Of a DNA stretch of 64,000 bases, positions 39,374 to 47,784 are shown piece after piece; the first letter of the stretch is position 1; every line of letters begins with the position of its first letter. The DNA is from Hylemonella sp. (GTDB lineage Bacteria; Pseudomonadota; Gammaproteobacteria; Burkholderiales; Burkholderiaceae_C). The stretch spans positions 45,038-109,037 of the forward strand of contig JAUXVI010000024.1 in NCBI GenBank assembly GCA_030680575.1, in the 5' to 3' direction. The translations under genes were made by a program, and so were the position numbers. The notes under the pieces are model-generated. The model saw only the letters and a program-made list of their open reading frames with translations, made no database searches and was not told the DNA's origin.

Positions 39374-39415
39374 ACGTCATAAATTCCAGATCATCCGCTG
39401 CATGCATCACCCTAC

Positions 39416-39916
39416 TTAGAGCTCAGCCAACGGGATGCTGCCGGCCTGCTCGTCCGCCTGGAGGACCCGGATCAACTGCCCCAGATCCTTGTCCAGACGG
39501 CGCAAGGTCACATCGCTCAGCTGACCCAGCGCCATCGGCAAAACCCCTTCAAACGGACCGGCAACTTGTCCTAATACATCCATCCCAGCGGGCAATATGT
39601 GCAACCGCACGCTGCGCCGGTCCTCAACCCCTTTGTCCAAACTGATCAATTCCCGCCGCAAAAGCGCCTTGACAAGGTTGCTTGCCGTGGACTGGTGGAC
39701 GTCCATGCTTTCAGCGATCTTTCCCACGCCGATGCCTGGATTGTCTCGCACCAAACTCAGTGCCCAGACTTGTGCTCCACCCAATCCGACTTGTTTCTCC
39801 ATCTGCTTGAAATGTCCGCGCACAGCGTTGAAGACGATCCGGAAACGACGCAGAACTTGCGCCGTGGTTGCTGCGGTGGGAGCAGCTTTTCTCTGTTGTG
39901 CGGTTTTGCGTTGCAT
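39416..39916 (-). CDS. MarR-family transcriptional regulator
   Basis: 166 residues. Winged helix with NPGIGVGKIAESMDVHQSTASNLVKALLRRELI and the wing DKGVEDRRSVRLHI, as in MarR. It lies 77 bases after the DapB-like gene on the same strand and so is likely in its operon. A palindrome in front of that operon (40803-40823) is a candidate operator. Confidence 0.92.
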   Translation of the reverse strand: MQRKTAQQRKAAPTAATTAQVLRRFRIVFNAVRGHFKQMEKQVGLGGAQVWALSLVRDNPGIGVGKIAESMDVHQSTASNLVKALLRRELISLDKGVEDRRSVRLHILPAGMDVLGQVAGPFEGVLPMALGQLSDVTLRRLDKDLGQLIRVLQADEQAGSIPLAEL

Positions 39917-39993
39917 GCCTGTACTTCGAATACGCCATGCACATGATCATAGGGGCCTTGTCGGGCACTTTTTGGCCGCAAGCGCTCACCAGC

Positions 39994-40740
39994 TCATGCT
40001 TGCATGAGTTGAGCACGCACTTTCTGCATCAACAGGTCGTCAAACGTGTACATGCCTTTGTCACATGTAGCCAATTGGCTCAGGGCAAATGCGGCACCTG
40101 TCCCGAACGCTTCCCGCTTGATGGAATCGTGAATGAGGCGAACCGTCTGATACGGGAAACCGAATATCACCTCGTGATGACCCACGATGCCGCCAAGCCG
40201 TAGCGATGTGATCTGGCTGTCGTCAAGTGACAGGCTTTGCGCAATTTTTCGCGCCGTCCCCGAGACTTCAGGCTTTTCGCGGAAATGTTGCTCCAGAATT
40301 TCCACGTCTGCAAATGGCGCAATGTCACGTAGCAACTTGGCAGCCAGGATCAGAAAGTTGATACCTACCGTGATGTTCGGGGAACACAAGACTCGTGTGT
40401 CTGCCCCCAGGCTGCGTACATAGTCCAGCTCCTGCTCGCTATAAGACGAGATGGCACTGACCAGCATCAGTTTGCGCTTGCGTACTTCTTCGCCATACAG
40501 AAATACCGCATCTGGTTTTGAAAAATCCACCAGCGCATCGACCGGATGGGCATCCAGCCAGTCTGACAGATTCACACCGTTCAGCCCGATGACCGGAATA
40601 GTGCTTTCAGGCAGGGTTTCACCTTCTACTGGACTGCTACGACGAGCAACCCAGCACAACTCAAACCTGGGATCGGCTTTGAGGACGTTGGCCACCGCCT
40701 GCCCTGCTTTACCGTAACCCATGAGACCAACTCTGATCAT
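39994..40740 (-). CDS. DapB-like dihydrodipicolinate reductase family protein
   Basis: 248 residues. N-terminal Rossmann start IRVGLMGYGKAGQAVANVL and a C-terminal half that follows DapB order: CSPNITVGINFLILAAKLL, then EILEQHFREKPEVSGTARKIA where DapB has the EAHHxxKxDxPSGTA motif, then GIVGHHEVIFGFPYQTVRLIHDSIKREAFGTGA. The central HH/K motif is altered (EQHFREKPEVSGTA), so the substrate may differ from dihydrodipicolinate. Start at 40740 has TGGAG upstream. Paired with a MarR regulator and divergent from a ClC channel. Confidence 0.8.
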   Translation of the reverse strand: MIRVGLMGYGKAGQAVANVLKADPRFELCWVARRSSPVEGETLPESTIPVIGLNGVNLSDWLDAHPVDALVDFSKPDAVFLYGEEVRKRKLMLVSAISSYSEQELDYVRSLGADTRVLCSPNITVGINFLILAAKLLRDIAPFADVEILEQHFREKPEVSGTARKIAQSLSLDDSQITSLRLGGIVGHHEVIFGFPYQTVRLIHDSIKREAFGTGAAFALSQLATCDKGMYTFDDLLMQKVRAQLMQA

Positions 40741-40802
40741 GCAATCTCCATTCTTTCGATGCCTCTTGGCACCGCAAGGATTAGCCAAGATGACGGATGC
40801 AG

Positions 40803-40823
40803 AAATGTATCATAATTACATTT
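40803..40823. promoter_or_regulatory. Palindrome between DapB-like and ClC genes
   Basis: AAATGTA (40803-40809) and TACATTT (40817-40823) form perfect 7-base arms around TCATAAT, in the 153-base space between the divergent genes. The centre contains CATAAT, which could be a -10 box. It fits a MarR dimer site. Confidence 0.55.
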
Positions 40824-40893
40824 GTCTCAATGTATTTGAGGTTGTCACTGTTCGCCTTGTTTGCCCTGTTTCAGATTGACCACGGAAGCCCCG

Positions 40894-42219
40894 ATGAAAC
40901 CGCATCCCCATATCCTTTCTGCATTTCGTCAAGAAATTTACGACTGGCGTTTGTGGGCGGGACGAGGTGTCATATTGGCGTTTGCAGCCTTGTCCGGCTT
41001 GACTGTGGTGGCGTTCACGTGGCTAACGGAACATGCCCTGGCTCTGTTCTTCCATTTTGAAAAGCACTATGGCTGGCTCCCTCTTCTCTGGACACCGGCT
41101 TCGACTGCCGCCATCGTCTGGCTGACACGGAAATACGCGCCTGGCGCGGCGGGCTCGGGCATTCCGCAGGTCATGGCCGCATTGACGCCCGAAGTCCCTA
41201 CTGCGATGCGTCACTTGTTCGTCTCCATGAAGTTGACGATTTCCAAAATGCTGCTGTCAGCCTGGGGCTTGCTGGCGGGACTTTCTCTCGGCCGGGAAGG
41301 CCCGTCAGTCCAGATCGCTGCCGGAGTCATGCGTCATGCCCGGCGCTGGCTGCCCAAGCATTCCAGAATCTCCGAACATGACTTGCTGCTGGCTGGCGGC
41401 GCAACTGGCATCGCCGCAGCGTTCAACACACCGCTGGGCGGCGTGATGTTCGCCATTGAAGAGTTGTCACGTGCACCCGAACAACGCAGCAATGGCCTGC
41501 TCTTGGCTGCTATTGTTCTGGGCGGCTTGATGGCGGTCTCCGTGTACGGCAACGCCACTTACTTCGGCATCATCCGGATCGAAGATCTGAGTTTCGCCTT
41601 GCTGCTGCCAGGCTTGCTGGTTGCCGTCTGCAGCGGCGTGCTGGGCGGGCTGTTTGCCCGGCTCCTTGCGGTGTCATTGTGGGGGAAATCAGGAGATTGG
41701 CTGAGTCGTTTTCGTCAGAGGGCTCCGGTGCGCTTCGCTGCGGCCTGCGGATTGGCTATTGCCGTGCTGGGCCTGGTCAGCCAGAGTACAACTTATGGCA
41801 GCGGGTATGCACATACCCGAGACATGCTGGAGGGAGGGGGTGACTCAGCACCGTTCTACGTACTCTTCAAATTTTTGGCTACTTGGATTACGACATGGGC
41901 TGGGGTTCCTGGAGGTATTTTTGCCCCCTCACTGGCCATTGGTGGTGCCCTGGGCAATGACATCGCCCACCTGACGTCCTATTCCAATGCGCCTACGCTC
42001 ATTGCCTTGGGGATGGCGGGCTTTCTGGCTGCGGTGACCCAGGCGCCACTGACGGCATTCATCATCGTCATGGAAATGGTCGATGGCCATGCCTTGGTGC
42101 TCAGCCTCATGGCCAGTGCGTTGATCGCCAGCGGCGTTTCGCGCCTGATCAGTACGCCGCTCTATAAATCATTGGCTGAATTGCAGTTGCAACGTCTGCA
42201 AACACCACAGCGAACATAA
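40894..42219 (+). CDS. ClC-family chloride channel / antiporter
   Basis: 441 residues, polytopic. The three ion-pathway motifs are present in order: GAAGSGIPQV (about 85), GREGPSVQ (about 133, with the gating Glu) and GGIFAPSLAIGGALGND (about 338). The gating Glu suggests Cl-/H+ exchange or gated channel behaviour rather than the fluoride-specific group. No C-terminal CBS domains. Start at 40894 has GGAAG upstream. Confidence 0.94.
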   Translation: MKPHPHILSAFRQEIYDWRLWAGRGVILAFAALSGLTVVAFTWLTEHALALFFHFEKHYGWLPLLWTPASTAAIVWLTRKYAPGAAGSGIPQVMAALTPEVPTAMRHLFVSMKLTISKMLLSAWGLLAGLSLGREGPSVQIAAGVMRHARRWLPKHSRISEHDLLLAGGATGIAAAFNTPLGGVMFAIEELSRAPEQRSNGLLLAAIVLGGLMAVSVYGNATYFGIIRIEDLSFALLLPGLLVAVCSGVLGGLFARLLAVSLWGKSGDWLSRFRQRAPVRFAAACGLAIAVLGLVSQSTTYGSGYAHTRDMLEGGGDSAPFYVLFKFLATWITTWAGVPGGIFAPSLAIGGALGNDIAHLTSYSNAPTLIALGMAGFLAAVTQAPLTAFIIVMEMVDGHALVLSLMASALIASGVSRLISTPLYKSLAELQLQRLQTPQRT

Positions 42220-42224
42220 AAAAA

Positions 42225-42242
42225 GGAGCCCCGAAGGGCTCC
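42225..42242 (-). terminator. Small hairpin after ClC gene
   Basis: GGAGCCC and GGGCTCC around CGAA, directly after the ClC stop. The A-run lies before it, so the T-run is on the minus strand, where no gene is known to need it. It may still slow plus-strand transcription. Confidence 0.4.
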
Positions 42243-42398
42243 AACTCGTTTGCTGAACTAGCTGCTTAAACTTGACCAGCTCAATTATTATATTTGCACA
42301 AATATAACTATGGATTGCTAGCTCCCCATCCGACAGAGACGACCTATGCCTGCAACGAAGAAACCAGGTCACACGGTCTCATCAGCGATTAGGACAAG

Positions 42399-42599
42399 AT
42401 GAAGAAACCTCTATTTCTGATACTGGCAGCCGCCGTATTGTTTGATCTGGCCGCCGGCTCTTACCTCATACACCTCCTCGATGCACGCAAGAGCCAGAGG
42501 ACGGAAGCCAAGTCAGGCAACAGCAAATCACCTCAACCCTTACCTCAGGCAGACAGCCGCACGGGAATGCGCTCAAAACCCAGCTACAGCATCTATTGA
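42399..42599 (+). CDS. Small putative membrane protein
   Basis: 66 residues: a hydrophobic helix at about 4-27 (PLFLILAAAVLFDLAAGSYL) then a polar, Lys/Ser/Pro-rich tail. AGGACAAG stands before the ATG. No family recognised. It could be a small inner-membrane or secreted peptide; being short and without partner, it is less certain than its neighbours. Confidence 0.5.
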   Translation: MKKPLFLILAAAVLFDLAAGSYLIHLLDARKSQRTEAKSGNSKSPQPLPQADSRTGMRSKPSYSIY

Positions 42600-42689
42600 T
42601 GCCGGACAGGAGCGAACAGCCCCCGCGCCCTTGCGCCCTGAATCAGATCGACATGCGTTGCATGCATCTGGCACCCAGCTAGGCTGGCG

Positions 42690-42695
42690 TACAAT
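42690..42695 (+). promoter_or_regulatory. Candidate -10 box for the gcv operon
   Basis: TACAAT ends 7 bases before the first paired base of the glycine riboswitch, so transcription from it would begin at the riboswitch. No clear -35. Confidence 0.55.
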
Positions 42696-42702
42696 CGCGC
42701 CC

Positions 42703-42938
42703 CGTCAGGAGAGAGTTTTCATCTTCGAGAACCGCCGAAGGCGCAGGACAGCTGATTGCAGCGGTCTGAACGCTCAGGCAAAAGGACTGACGAACGCCCA
42801 TCGGCAGCAATGCCAACCGGCGTCTCCCCACTGGAGAGAGGCTGCATGCGATGCAGCCCACCGAAGGAGCAAACCGCAGCGCGTGCCACCCCGTGGCCCG
42901 GCCCGGTGAATCTCTCAGGTAAAGCGGACAGCGGGGGC
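42703..42938 (+). ncRNA. Tandem glycine riboswitch
   Basis: Two glycine aptamers in series ahead of gcvT. The first closes with CGTCAG (42703-42708) and CTGACG (42787-42792) and has the family elements CAGGAGAGAG, CCGAAGG and GCTCAGGCAAAAGGAC. The second (about 42820-42938) has CTGGAGAGAG, CACCGAAGGAGCAA, and TCTCAGGTAAAGCGGACAG. Glycine binding turns on the cleavage operon. Confidence 0.95.
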
Positions 42939-42987
42939 TGCACATGGTCAAACGGCCATGCTGGATCAATGCCCCTGGAGTTTTGCT

Positions 42988-44151
42988 TTGTCGAGCCCTG
43001 AACAGAATCTGCTGCACACCCCGCTGTACGACCTGCACCTGTCTTTGAGCGCCCGCATGGTGCCCTTTGCCGGCTATGCCATGCCGGTGCAATACCAGGG
43101 CTTGGGCATGGGCCTGATGGCCGAGCACCACCACACCCGCACGGCAGCCAGCCTGTTCGACGTGTCGCACATGGGCCAGTTGCGCCTGGTGGGCCCGGAG
43201 GCCGCAGCCGCCTTTGAAACCCTGATCCCGGTGGACGTGCAGGACCTGGCCGTGGGCCGGCAGCGCTACGGCATGCTGCTCAACGACGCGGGCGGCATCA
43301 TCGACGACCTGATGTTCGTGAACCGTGGCACGGACATCTTCGTCATCGTCAACGGCGCCTGCAAAGTGGGTGACATCGCCCACATCCAGGCCCGCATCGG
43401 CCAGCGCTGCCAGGTCATCCCCATGCCGGAGCGCGCGCTCCTGGCGCTGCAGGGGCCGCAGGCGGTAACGGCGCTGCAGCGCCTGTGCCCGGGTGTGGAG
43501 AAGCTGGTGTTCATGAGTGGCGGACACTTTCACATCCATCACTCGGCGCAGGACATCGACTGCTTCATCACCCGCAGCGGCTACACCGGCGAGGACGGCT
43601 TCGAGATTTCCGTGCACGAAATGCAAGCCGAAGCGCTGGCCCACCTGCTGCTGGCGCAACCGGAGGTGAAGCCTGCTGGCCTCGGTGCCCGCAACTCGCT
43701 GCGGCTGGAAGCCGGCCTGTGCCTCTATGGCAACGACATCGACACCAGCACCACCCCCATTGAAGCCGGCCTGAACTGGGCCATCCAGAAAGTGCGCCGC
43801 ACCGGCGGTGCCCGTGCCGGCGGTTTCCCCGGCGCCGACACGGTGCTGGCGCAACTGGACAACCCGGCCAGCCTCACGCGCAAGCGCGTCGGCCTGATCG
43901 GCCTGGAGCGTGTGCCGGTGCGTGAGCATGTGGAGCTGCAGGACCTGACCGGCCAGCGCGTGGGCGAGGTCTGCAGCGGCCTGCTGTCGCCCACGCTGGA
44001 CCAGCCGGTGGCCATGGCTTATATCGACACGCGTGCCGGGGCACAATGTGCAGCGGTAGGCACCCGGCTCAACGCCATCGTGCGTGGCAAACCGGTGCCG
44101 ATGGAAGTGTCGGCCATGCCCTTTGTGCCGAACCGTTATTACCGGGGCTGA
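42988..44151 (+). CDS. gcvT: Glycine cleavage system T protein (aminomethyltransferase)
   Basis: 387 residues from a TTG start. It moves the methylene group from the aminomethyl-lipoyl H protein to tetrahydrofolate and frees ammonia. Seen: [59 protein letters not shown] and the C-terminal YIDTRAG. The TTG at 42988 is chosen since GGAG lies 7 bases before it and the resulting N-terminus fits the family; an ATG at 42958 is in frame but lacks a site. Confidence 0.95.
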   Translation: MSSPEQNLLHTPLYDLHLSLSARMVPFAGYAMPVQYQGLGMGLMAEHHHTRTAASLFDVSHMGQLRLVGPEAAAAFETLIPVDVQDLAVGRQRYGMLLNDAGGIIDDLMFVNRGTDIFVIVNGACKVGDIAHIQARIGQRCQVIPMPERALLALQGPQAVTALQRLCPGVEKLVFMSGGHFHIHHSAQDIDCFITRSGYTGEDGFEISVHEMQAEALAHLLLAQPEVKPAGLGARNSLRLEAGLCLYGNDIDTSTTPIEAGLNWAIQKVRRTGGARAGGFPGADTVLAQLDNPASLTRKRVGLIGLERVPVREHVELQDLTGQRVGEVCSGLLSPTLDQPVAMAYIDTRAGAQCAAVGTRLNAIVRGKPVPMEVSAMPFVPNRYYRG

Positions 44152-44197
44152 GTGCTTCACACACGAACCGGACCGCAAGTTTTTTGGAGATAACAAC

Positions 44198-44566
44198 ATG
44201 ATCAAGTACACCGAAGACCACGAGTGGCTCAAGGTCGAAGGCGACACCGCCGTGGTGGGCATCACGGTCCACGCGCAGGACGCGCTGGGCGACGTGGTGT
44301 TCGTCGACCTGCCCGAAGTGGGCAAGATGCTGGCGCAGAAAGACGTGGCCGGCGTGGTGGAGTCCGTCAAGGCGGCCGCCGATGTGTACATGCCGGTCTC
44401 GGGCGAAGTCACCGAGGTGAACGAAGCGCTGCGCGCCGACCCCTCGCTGGCCAACAGCGACCCGCTGGGCGCCGGCTGGTTCTTCAAGGTCAAGCTGTCA
44501 GACGCCTCGCAGCTGACTGCGCTGCTGGATGAGACGGCCTACACCGAGCTCACCAAGAACGCCTGA
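44198..44566 (+). CDS. gcvH: Glycine cleavage system H protein
   Basis: 122 residues, the normal size. It carries the lipoyl arm: [19 protein letters not shown] holds the lipoylated Lys. Start [12 protein letters not shown] at 44198 with TGGAGA upstream; a longer in-frame opening overlaps gcvT and is not credible. Second gene of the gcv operon. Confidence 0.97.
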   Translation: MIKYTEDHEWLKVEGDTAVVGITVHAQDALGDVVFVDLPEVGKMLAQKDVAGVVESVKAAADVYMPVSGEVTEVNEALRADPSLANSDPLGAGWFFKVKLSDASQLTALLDETAYTELTKNA

Positions 44567-44668
44567 CAGCTGATGCGCGGCTGTGACGCACCGCCCACCA
44601 GCCCGCTCACACCGCCTCTTTCATTTTTGTTGAAACCAGATCGTCTCTGACGAGGGAGAACCACGACC

Positions 44669-47554
44669 ATGTCTGCTGCACGCCCCCTGCGCGAGCTTGA
44701 AAACGCCACCGAATTCCTGGCCCGCCACATTGGCATCACGCCCGAGGACGAAGCCCGCATGCTGCAGGCCGTGGGTTCGGCCTCGCGCCGCGAACTCATC
44801 GACGGCATCGTGCCGCGCTCGATTGCGCGCCGCAGCAGCATGGACCTGCCCGCACCGGTGACGGAAGCCGCCGCGCTGGCCGAACTGAAGGCGATTGCGG
44901 CCAAGAACCAGGTGGCCAAGAGTTTCATCGGCCAGGGCTACTACGGCACCCACACGCCGGGCGTCATCCTGCGCAACATTTTGGAAAACCCGGCCTGGTA
45001 CACCGCCTACACGCCCTACCAGGCCGAAATCAGCCAGGGTCGCATGGAAGCGCTGGTGAACTTCCAGACCATGGTGTGCGACCTCACCGGCATGCCGATT
45101 GCCAACGCCTCCATGCTGGACGAAGCCACCGCTGCCGCCGAAGCCATGACGCTGGCCAAGCGCAGTGTGAAAAGCAAGAGTGATGTCTTCCTGGTGGATG
45201 CCAACTGCCACCCGCAGACCATCGAAGTCATCCGCACCCGCGCCGAACCACTGGGCATCACCGTGCGCGTGGGCGCGCTGGCCGAGCTGATGGCAGCCGG
45301 CGACTACTTCGCCGTGCTGGCCCAGTACCCGGGCAGCAGCGGCGCCGTGCCGGACCTGCGCCCGCTGGTGGACCTGGCCCACGCCCAGCAGGCCGCGGTC
45401 TGCGTGGCGGCCGACCTGCTGGCGCTCACGCTCTTGCTGCCGCCGGGTGAATTCGGCGCCGACATCGTGCTGGGCAGCACCCAGCGCTTCGGCATGCCCA
45501 TGGGCAACGGCGGCCCGCACGCCGCCTACCTGGCCTGCCGCGACGACTACAAACGTTCCCTGCCCGGCCGCCTGGTGGGCGTGAGCGTGGACGTGCACGG
45601 CCGGCCAACCTACCGCCTAGCGCTGCAGACGCGCGAGCAGCACATCCGCCGCGAGAAAGCCACCTCCAACATCTGCACCGCGCAGGTGCTGCCGGCCGTC
45701 ATGGCCAGCATGTACGCCGTCTACCACGGCCCGCAGGGGCTGACCCGCATTGCCGAGCGCGTGGCCACCTTCACCGCCATCCTGGCGCGCGGCCTGCAAG
45801 CCATGGGCTACACGCTGGCCAACAGCAGCGCGTTCGACACGCTGACGGTGGCCACCGGAAACGCTACCAATTTAATAGCTGCTCGCGCCGTAACGGCGGG
45901 GGCTAACCTGCGTTTTTGCTCTGAAACGTCGCTGGGCATCTCGCTCGACGAAACCACCACGCGCGAGGACATTGCCCTGCTCTGGTCCTTCTTCGCCCAG
46001 GACGGCCAGGCCCTCCCGACGGTGGACGCGCTGGAAAACACCGAGGTCCTGATCCCCGCCGCCCTGCGCCGCCGCAGCGCTTTCCTCTCGCACCCGGTGT
46101 TCAACACCCACCACAGCGAGACCGGCATGCTGCGCTACATCCGCCGCTTGAGCGACCTGGACCTGGCGCTGGACCGCAGCATGATCCCGCTGGGCAGCTG
46201 CACCATGAAACTCAACGCCACCAGCGAGATGATTCCCATCACCTGGCCCGAGTTCGCGCACATCCACCCCTTTGCCCCGGCCGAGCAGCGCCAGGGTTAT
46301 GCCGAGCTGGACGCCCAACTGCGCGCCTGGCTGTGCCAGGCCACGGGTTACGCCGGCATCAGCCTGCAGCCCAATGCGGGAAGCCAGGGTGAATACGCCG
46401 GCCTGCTGGCCATCCGCGCCTGGCACCAGGCCCAAGGCCAGGGCCACCGCAACATCTGCCTGATTCCCTCCTCCGCCCACGGCACCAACCCAGCCAGCGC
46501 GCACATGGCGGGCCTGCAGGTGGTGGTGACGGCCTGCGACGCGCAGGGCAACGTGGATCTGGCCGACCTGAAAGCCAAGTGTGAACAACACAGCGCCAAC
46601 CTGGCCTGCGTGATGATCACCTACCCCAGCACGCATGGCGTGTTCGAGACCAGCGTGAAGGAGCTGTGCGCCCTGGTGCACCAGCACGGCGGCCGCGTTT
46701 ATGTGGACGGCGCCAACATGAACGCCCTGGTGGGCGTGGCCGCGCCGGGCGAGTTCGGTGGCGACGTCAGCCACCTGAACCTGCACAAGACCTTCTGCAT
46801 TCCGCACGGCGGTGGCGGCCCCGGCGTCGGCCCGGTGTGTGTGGTGGAAGACCTCGTGCCCTACCTGCCCGGCCATGCCACCGGGGGCTTACCGGTCAAC
46901 GGCGTGGGTGCCGTGTCAGCCGCCCCGATGGGCAATGCCGCCGTGCTGCCGATCAGCTGGATGTACTGCCGCATGATGGGCGCCGAAGGCCTGACCGCCG
47001 CCACCGAGGCCGCCATCCTGAGCGCCAACTACATCAGCGCGCGCCTGAAGGACTTCTACCCCACGCTGTACGCCAGCGAGAACGGCCACGTGGCGCACGA
47101 GTGCATTCTGGACCTGCGCCCGCTCAAAGAGACCAGCGGCGTCAGCGCCGAAGACGTGGCCAAGCGCCTGATGGACTACGGCTTTCACGCGCCGACGCTG
47201 AGCTTCCCGGTGCCCGGCACGCTGATCGTGGAGCCCACCGAGAGCGAGACGCTGGACGAGCTGGACCGCTTCATCGACGCCATGATCGCCATCCGCCGCG
47301 AGATCGCCCGTGTGGAGCGCGGCGAGTGGCCGCAAGACGACAACCCGCTGAAGAACGCCCCACACACCGCCGCCAGCCTGCTCAAGGCCGAGTGGCCGCA
47401 CGCCTACCCGCGCGAGGCGGCCGCCTTCCCGCGCGGCGAGGAACAGCACGCTAAGTACTGGCCGCCGGTGGGGCGTATCGACAACGTCTGGGGGGATCGG
47501 AACCTGTTCTGCAGCTGTGTGCCGGTGAATGAGATGGAGCAGGAAACGCCCTGA
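44669..47554 (+). CDS. gcvP: Glycine dehydrogenase (decarboxylating), P protein
   Basis: 961 residues, the fused form of P protein. It decarboxylates glycine on PLP and loads the H protein. [20 protein letters not shown] in the N-terminal half and [17 protein letters not shown] with the PLP Lys in the C-terminal half are conserved. An odd segment, [24 protein letters not shown], is encoded by bases matching the two-hairpin repeat of copies A and B, yet the frame stays open and [12 protein letters not shown] follows normally. Third gene of the operon, about 100 bases after gcvH. Confidence 0.97.
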   Translation: MSAARPLRELENATEFLARHIGITPEDEARMLQAVGSASRRELIDGIVPRSIARRSSMDLPAPVTEAAALAELKAIAAKNQVAKSFIGQGYYGTHTPGVILRNILENPAWYTAYTPYQAEISQGRMEALVNFQTMVCDLTGMPIANASMLDEATAAAEAMTLAKRSVKSKSDVFLVDANCHPQTIEVIRTRAEPLGITVRVGALAELMAAGDYFAVLAQYPGSSGAVPDLRPLVDLAHAQQAAVCVAADLLALTLLLPPGEFGADIVLGSTQRFGMPMGNGGPHAAYLACRDDYKRSLPGRLVGVSVDVHGRPTYRLALQTREQHIRREKATSNICTAQVLPAVMASMYAVYHGPQGLTRIAERVATFTAILARGLQAMGYTLANSSAFDTLTVATGNATNLIAARAVTAGANLRFCSETSLGISLDETTTREDIALLWSFFAQDGQALPTVDALENTEVLIPAALRRRSAFLSHPVFNTHHSETGMLRYIRRLSDLDLALDRSMIPLGSCTMKLNATSEMIPITWPEFAHIHPFAPAEQRQGYAELDAQLRAWLCQATGYAGISLQPNAGSQGEYAGLLAIRAWHQAQGQGHRNICLIPSSAHGTNPASAHMAGLQVVVTACDAQGNVDLADLKAKCEQHSANLACVMITYPSTHGVFETSVKELCALVHQHGGRVYVDGANMNALVGVAAPGEFGGDVSHLNLHKTFCIPHGGGGPGVGPVCVVEDLVPYLPGHATGGLPVNGVGAVSAAPMGNAAVLPISWMYCRMMGAEGLTAATEAAILSANYISARLKDFYPTLYASENGHVAHECILDLRPLKETSGVSAEDVAKRLMDYGFHAPTLSFPVPGTLIVEPTESETLDELDRFIDAMIAIRREIARVERGEWPQDDNPLKNAPHTAASLLKAEWPHAYPREAAAFPRGEEQHAKYWPPVGRIDNVWGDRNLFCSCVPVNEMEQETP
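45863..45918 (+). repeat. Two-hairpin repeat-like segment inside gcvP, copy C
   Basis: GCTA, 9 bases, TAGC, 3 bases, TCGCGC at 45863-45888 match copy B in order and exact spacing; a second hairpin CGCCG-TAA-CGGCG follows. The later part differs from copies A and B. It lies in frame within gcvP and adds few or no residues compared with E. coli GcvP as I recall it. Confidence 0.55.
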
Positions 47555-47784
47555 GTCGCAGTTTGCAGTTGCCTAGCGGCTGATCTATCAGCAGTGCAAA
47601 CATCACACCGCTTCTATTCCATCTAAACGGTTGAATCCGCCCCCTGGGCGGAAATTCGCCCTCCATACGTGAATGACCGCTACGCAGTTTGAGAACTCAG
47701 TTGGTCTTGCTCCTCGTGCTACCGGTTACGCTCACTTCCTGTGTCCGGGTTGCGCCGGAAATTCCAGTCATGCGGCTATTTGAT

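Noticed and set aside
40741..40893. Fluoride riboswitch before the ClC gene
   Set aside because: The crcB motif's conserved bases are not present, and the channel has the gating Glu unlike fluoride-type ClC.
42225..42242. Hairpin after ClC as a standard plus-strand terminator
   Set aside because: The T-run is on the wrong strand for ClC; kept only as a low-confidence feature.
44084..44197. N-terminal extension of gcvH
   Set aside because: It overlaps the gcvT end in another frame; the conserved start [10 protein letters not shown] has its own ribosome site.
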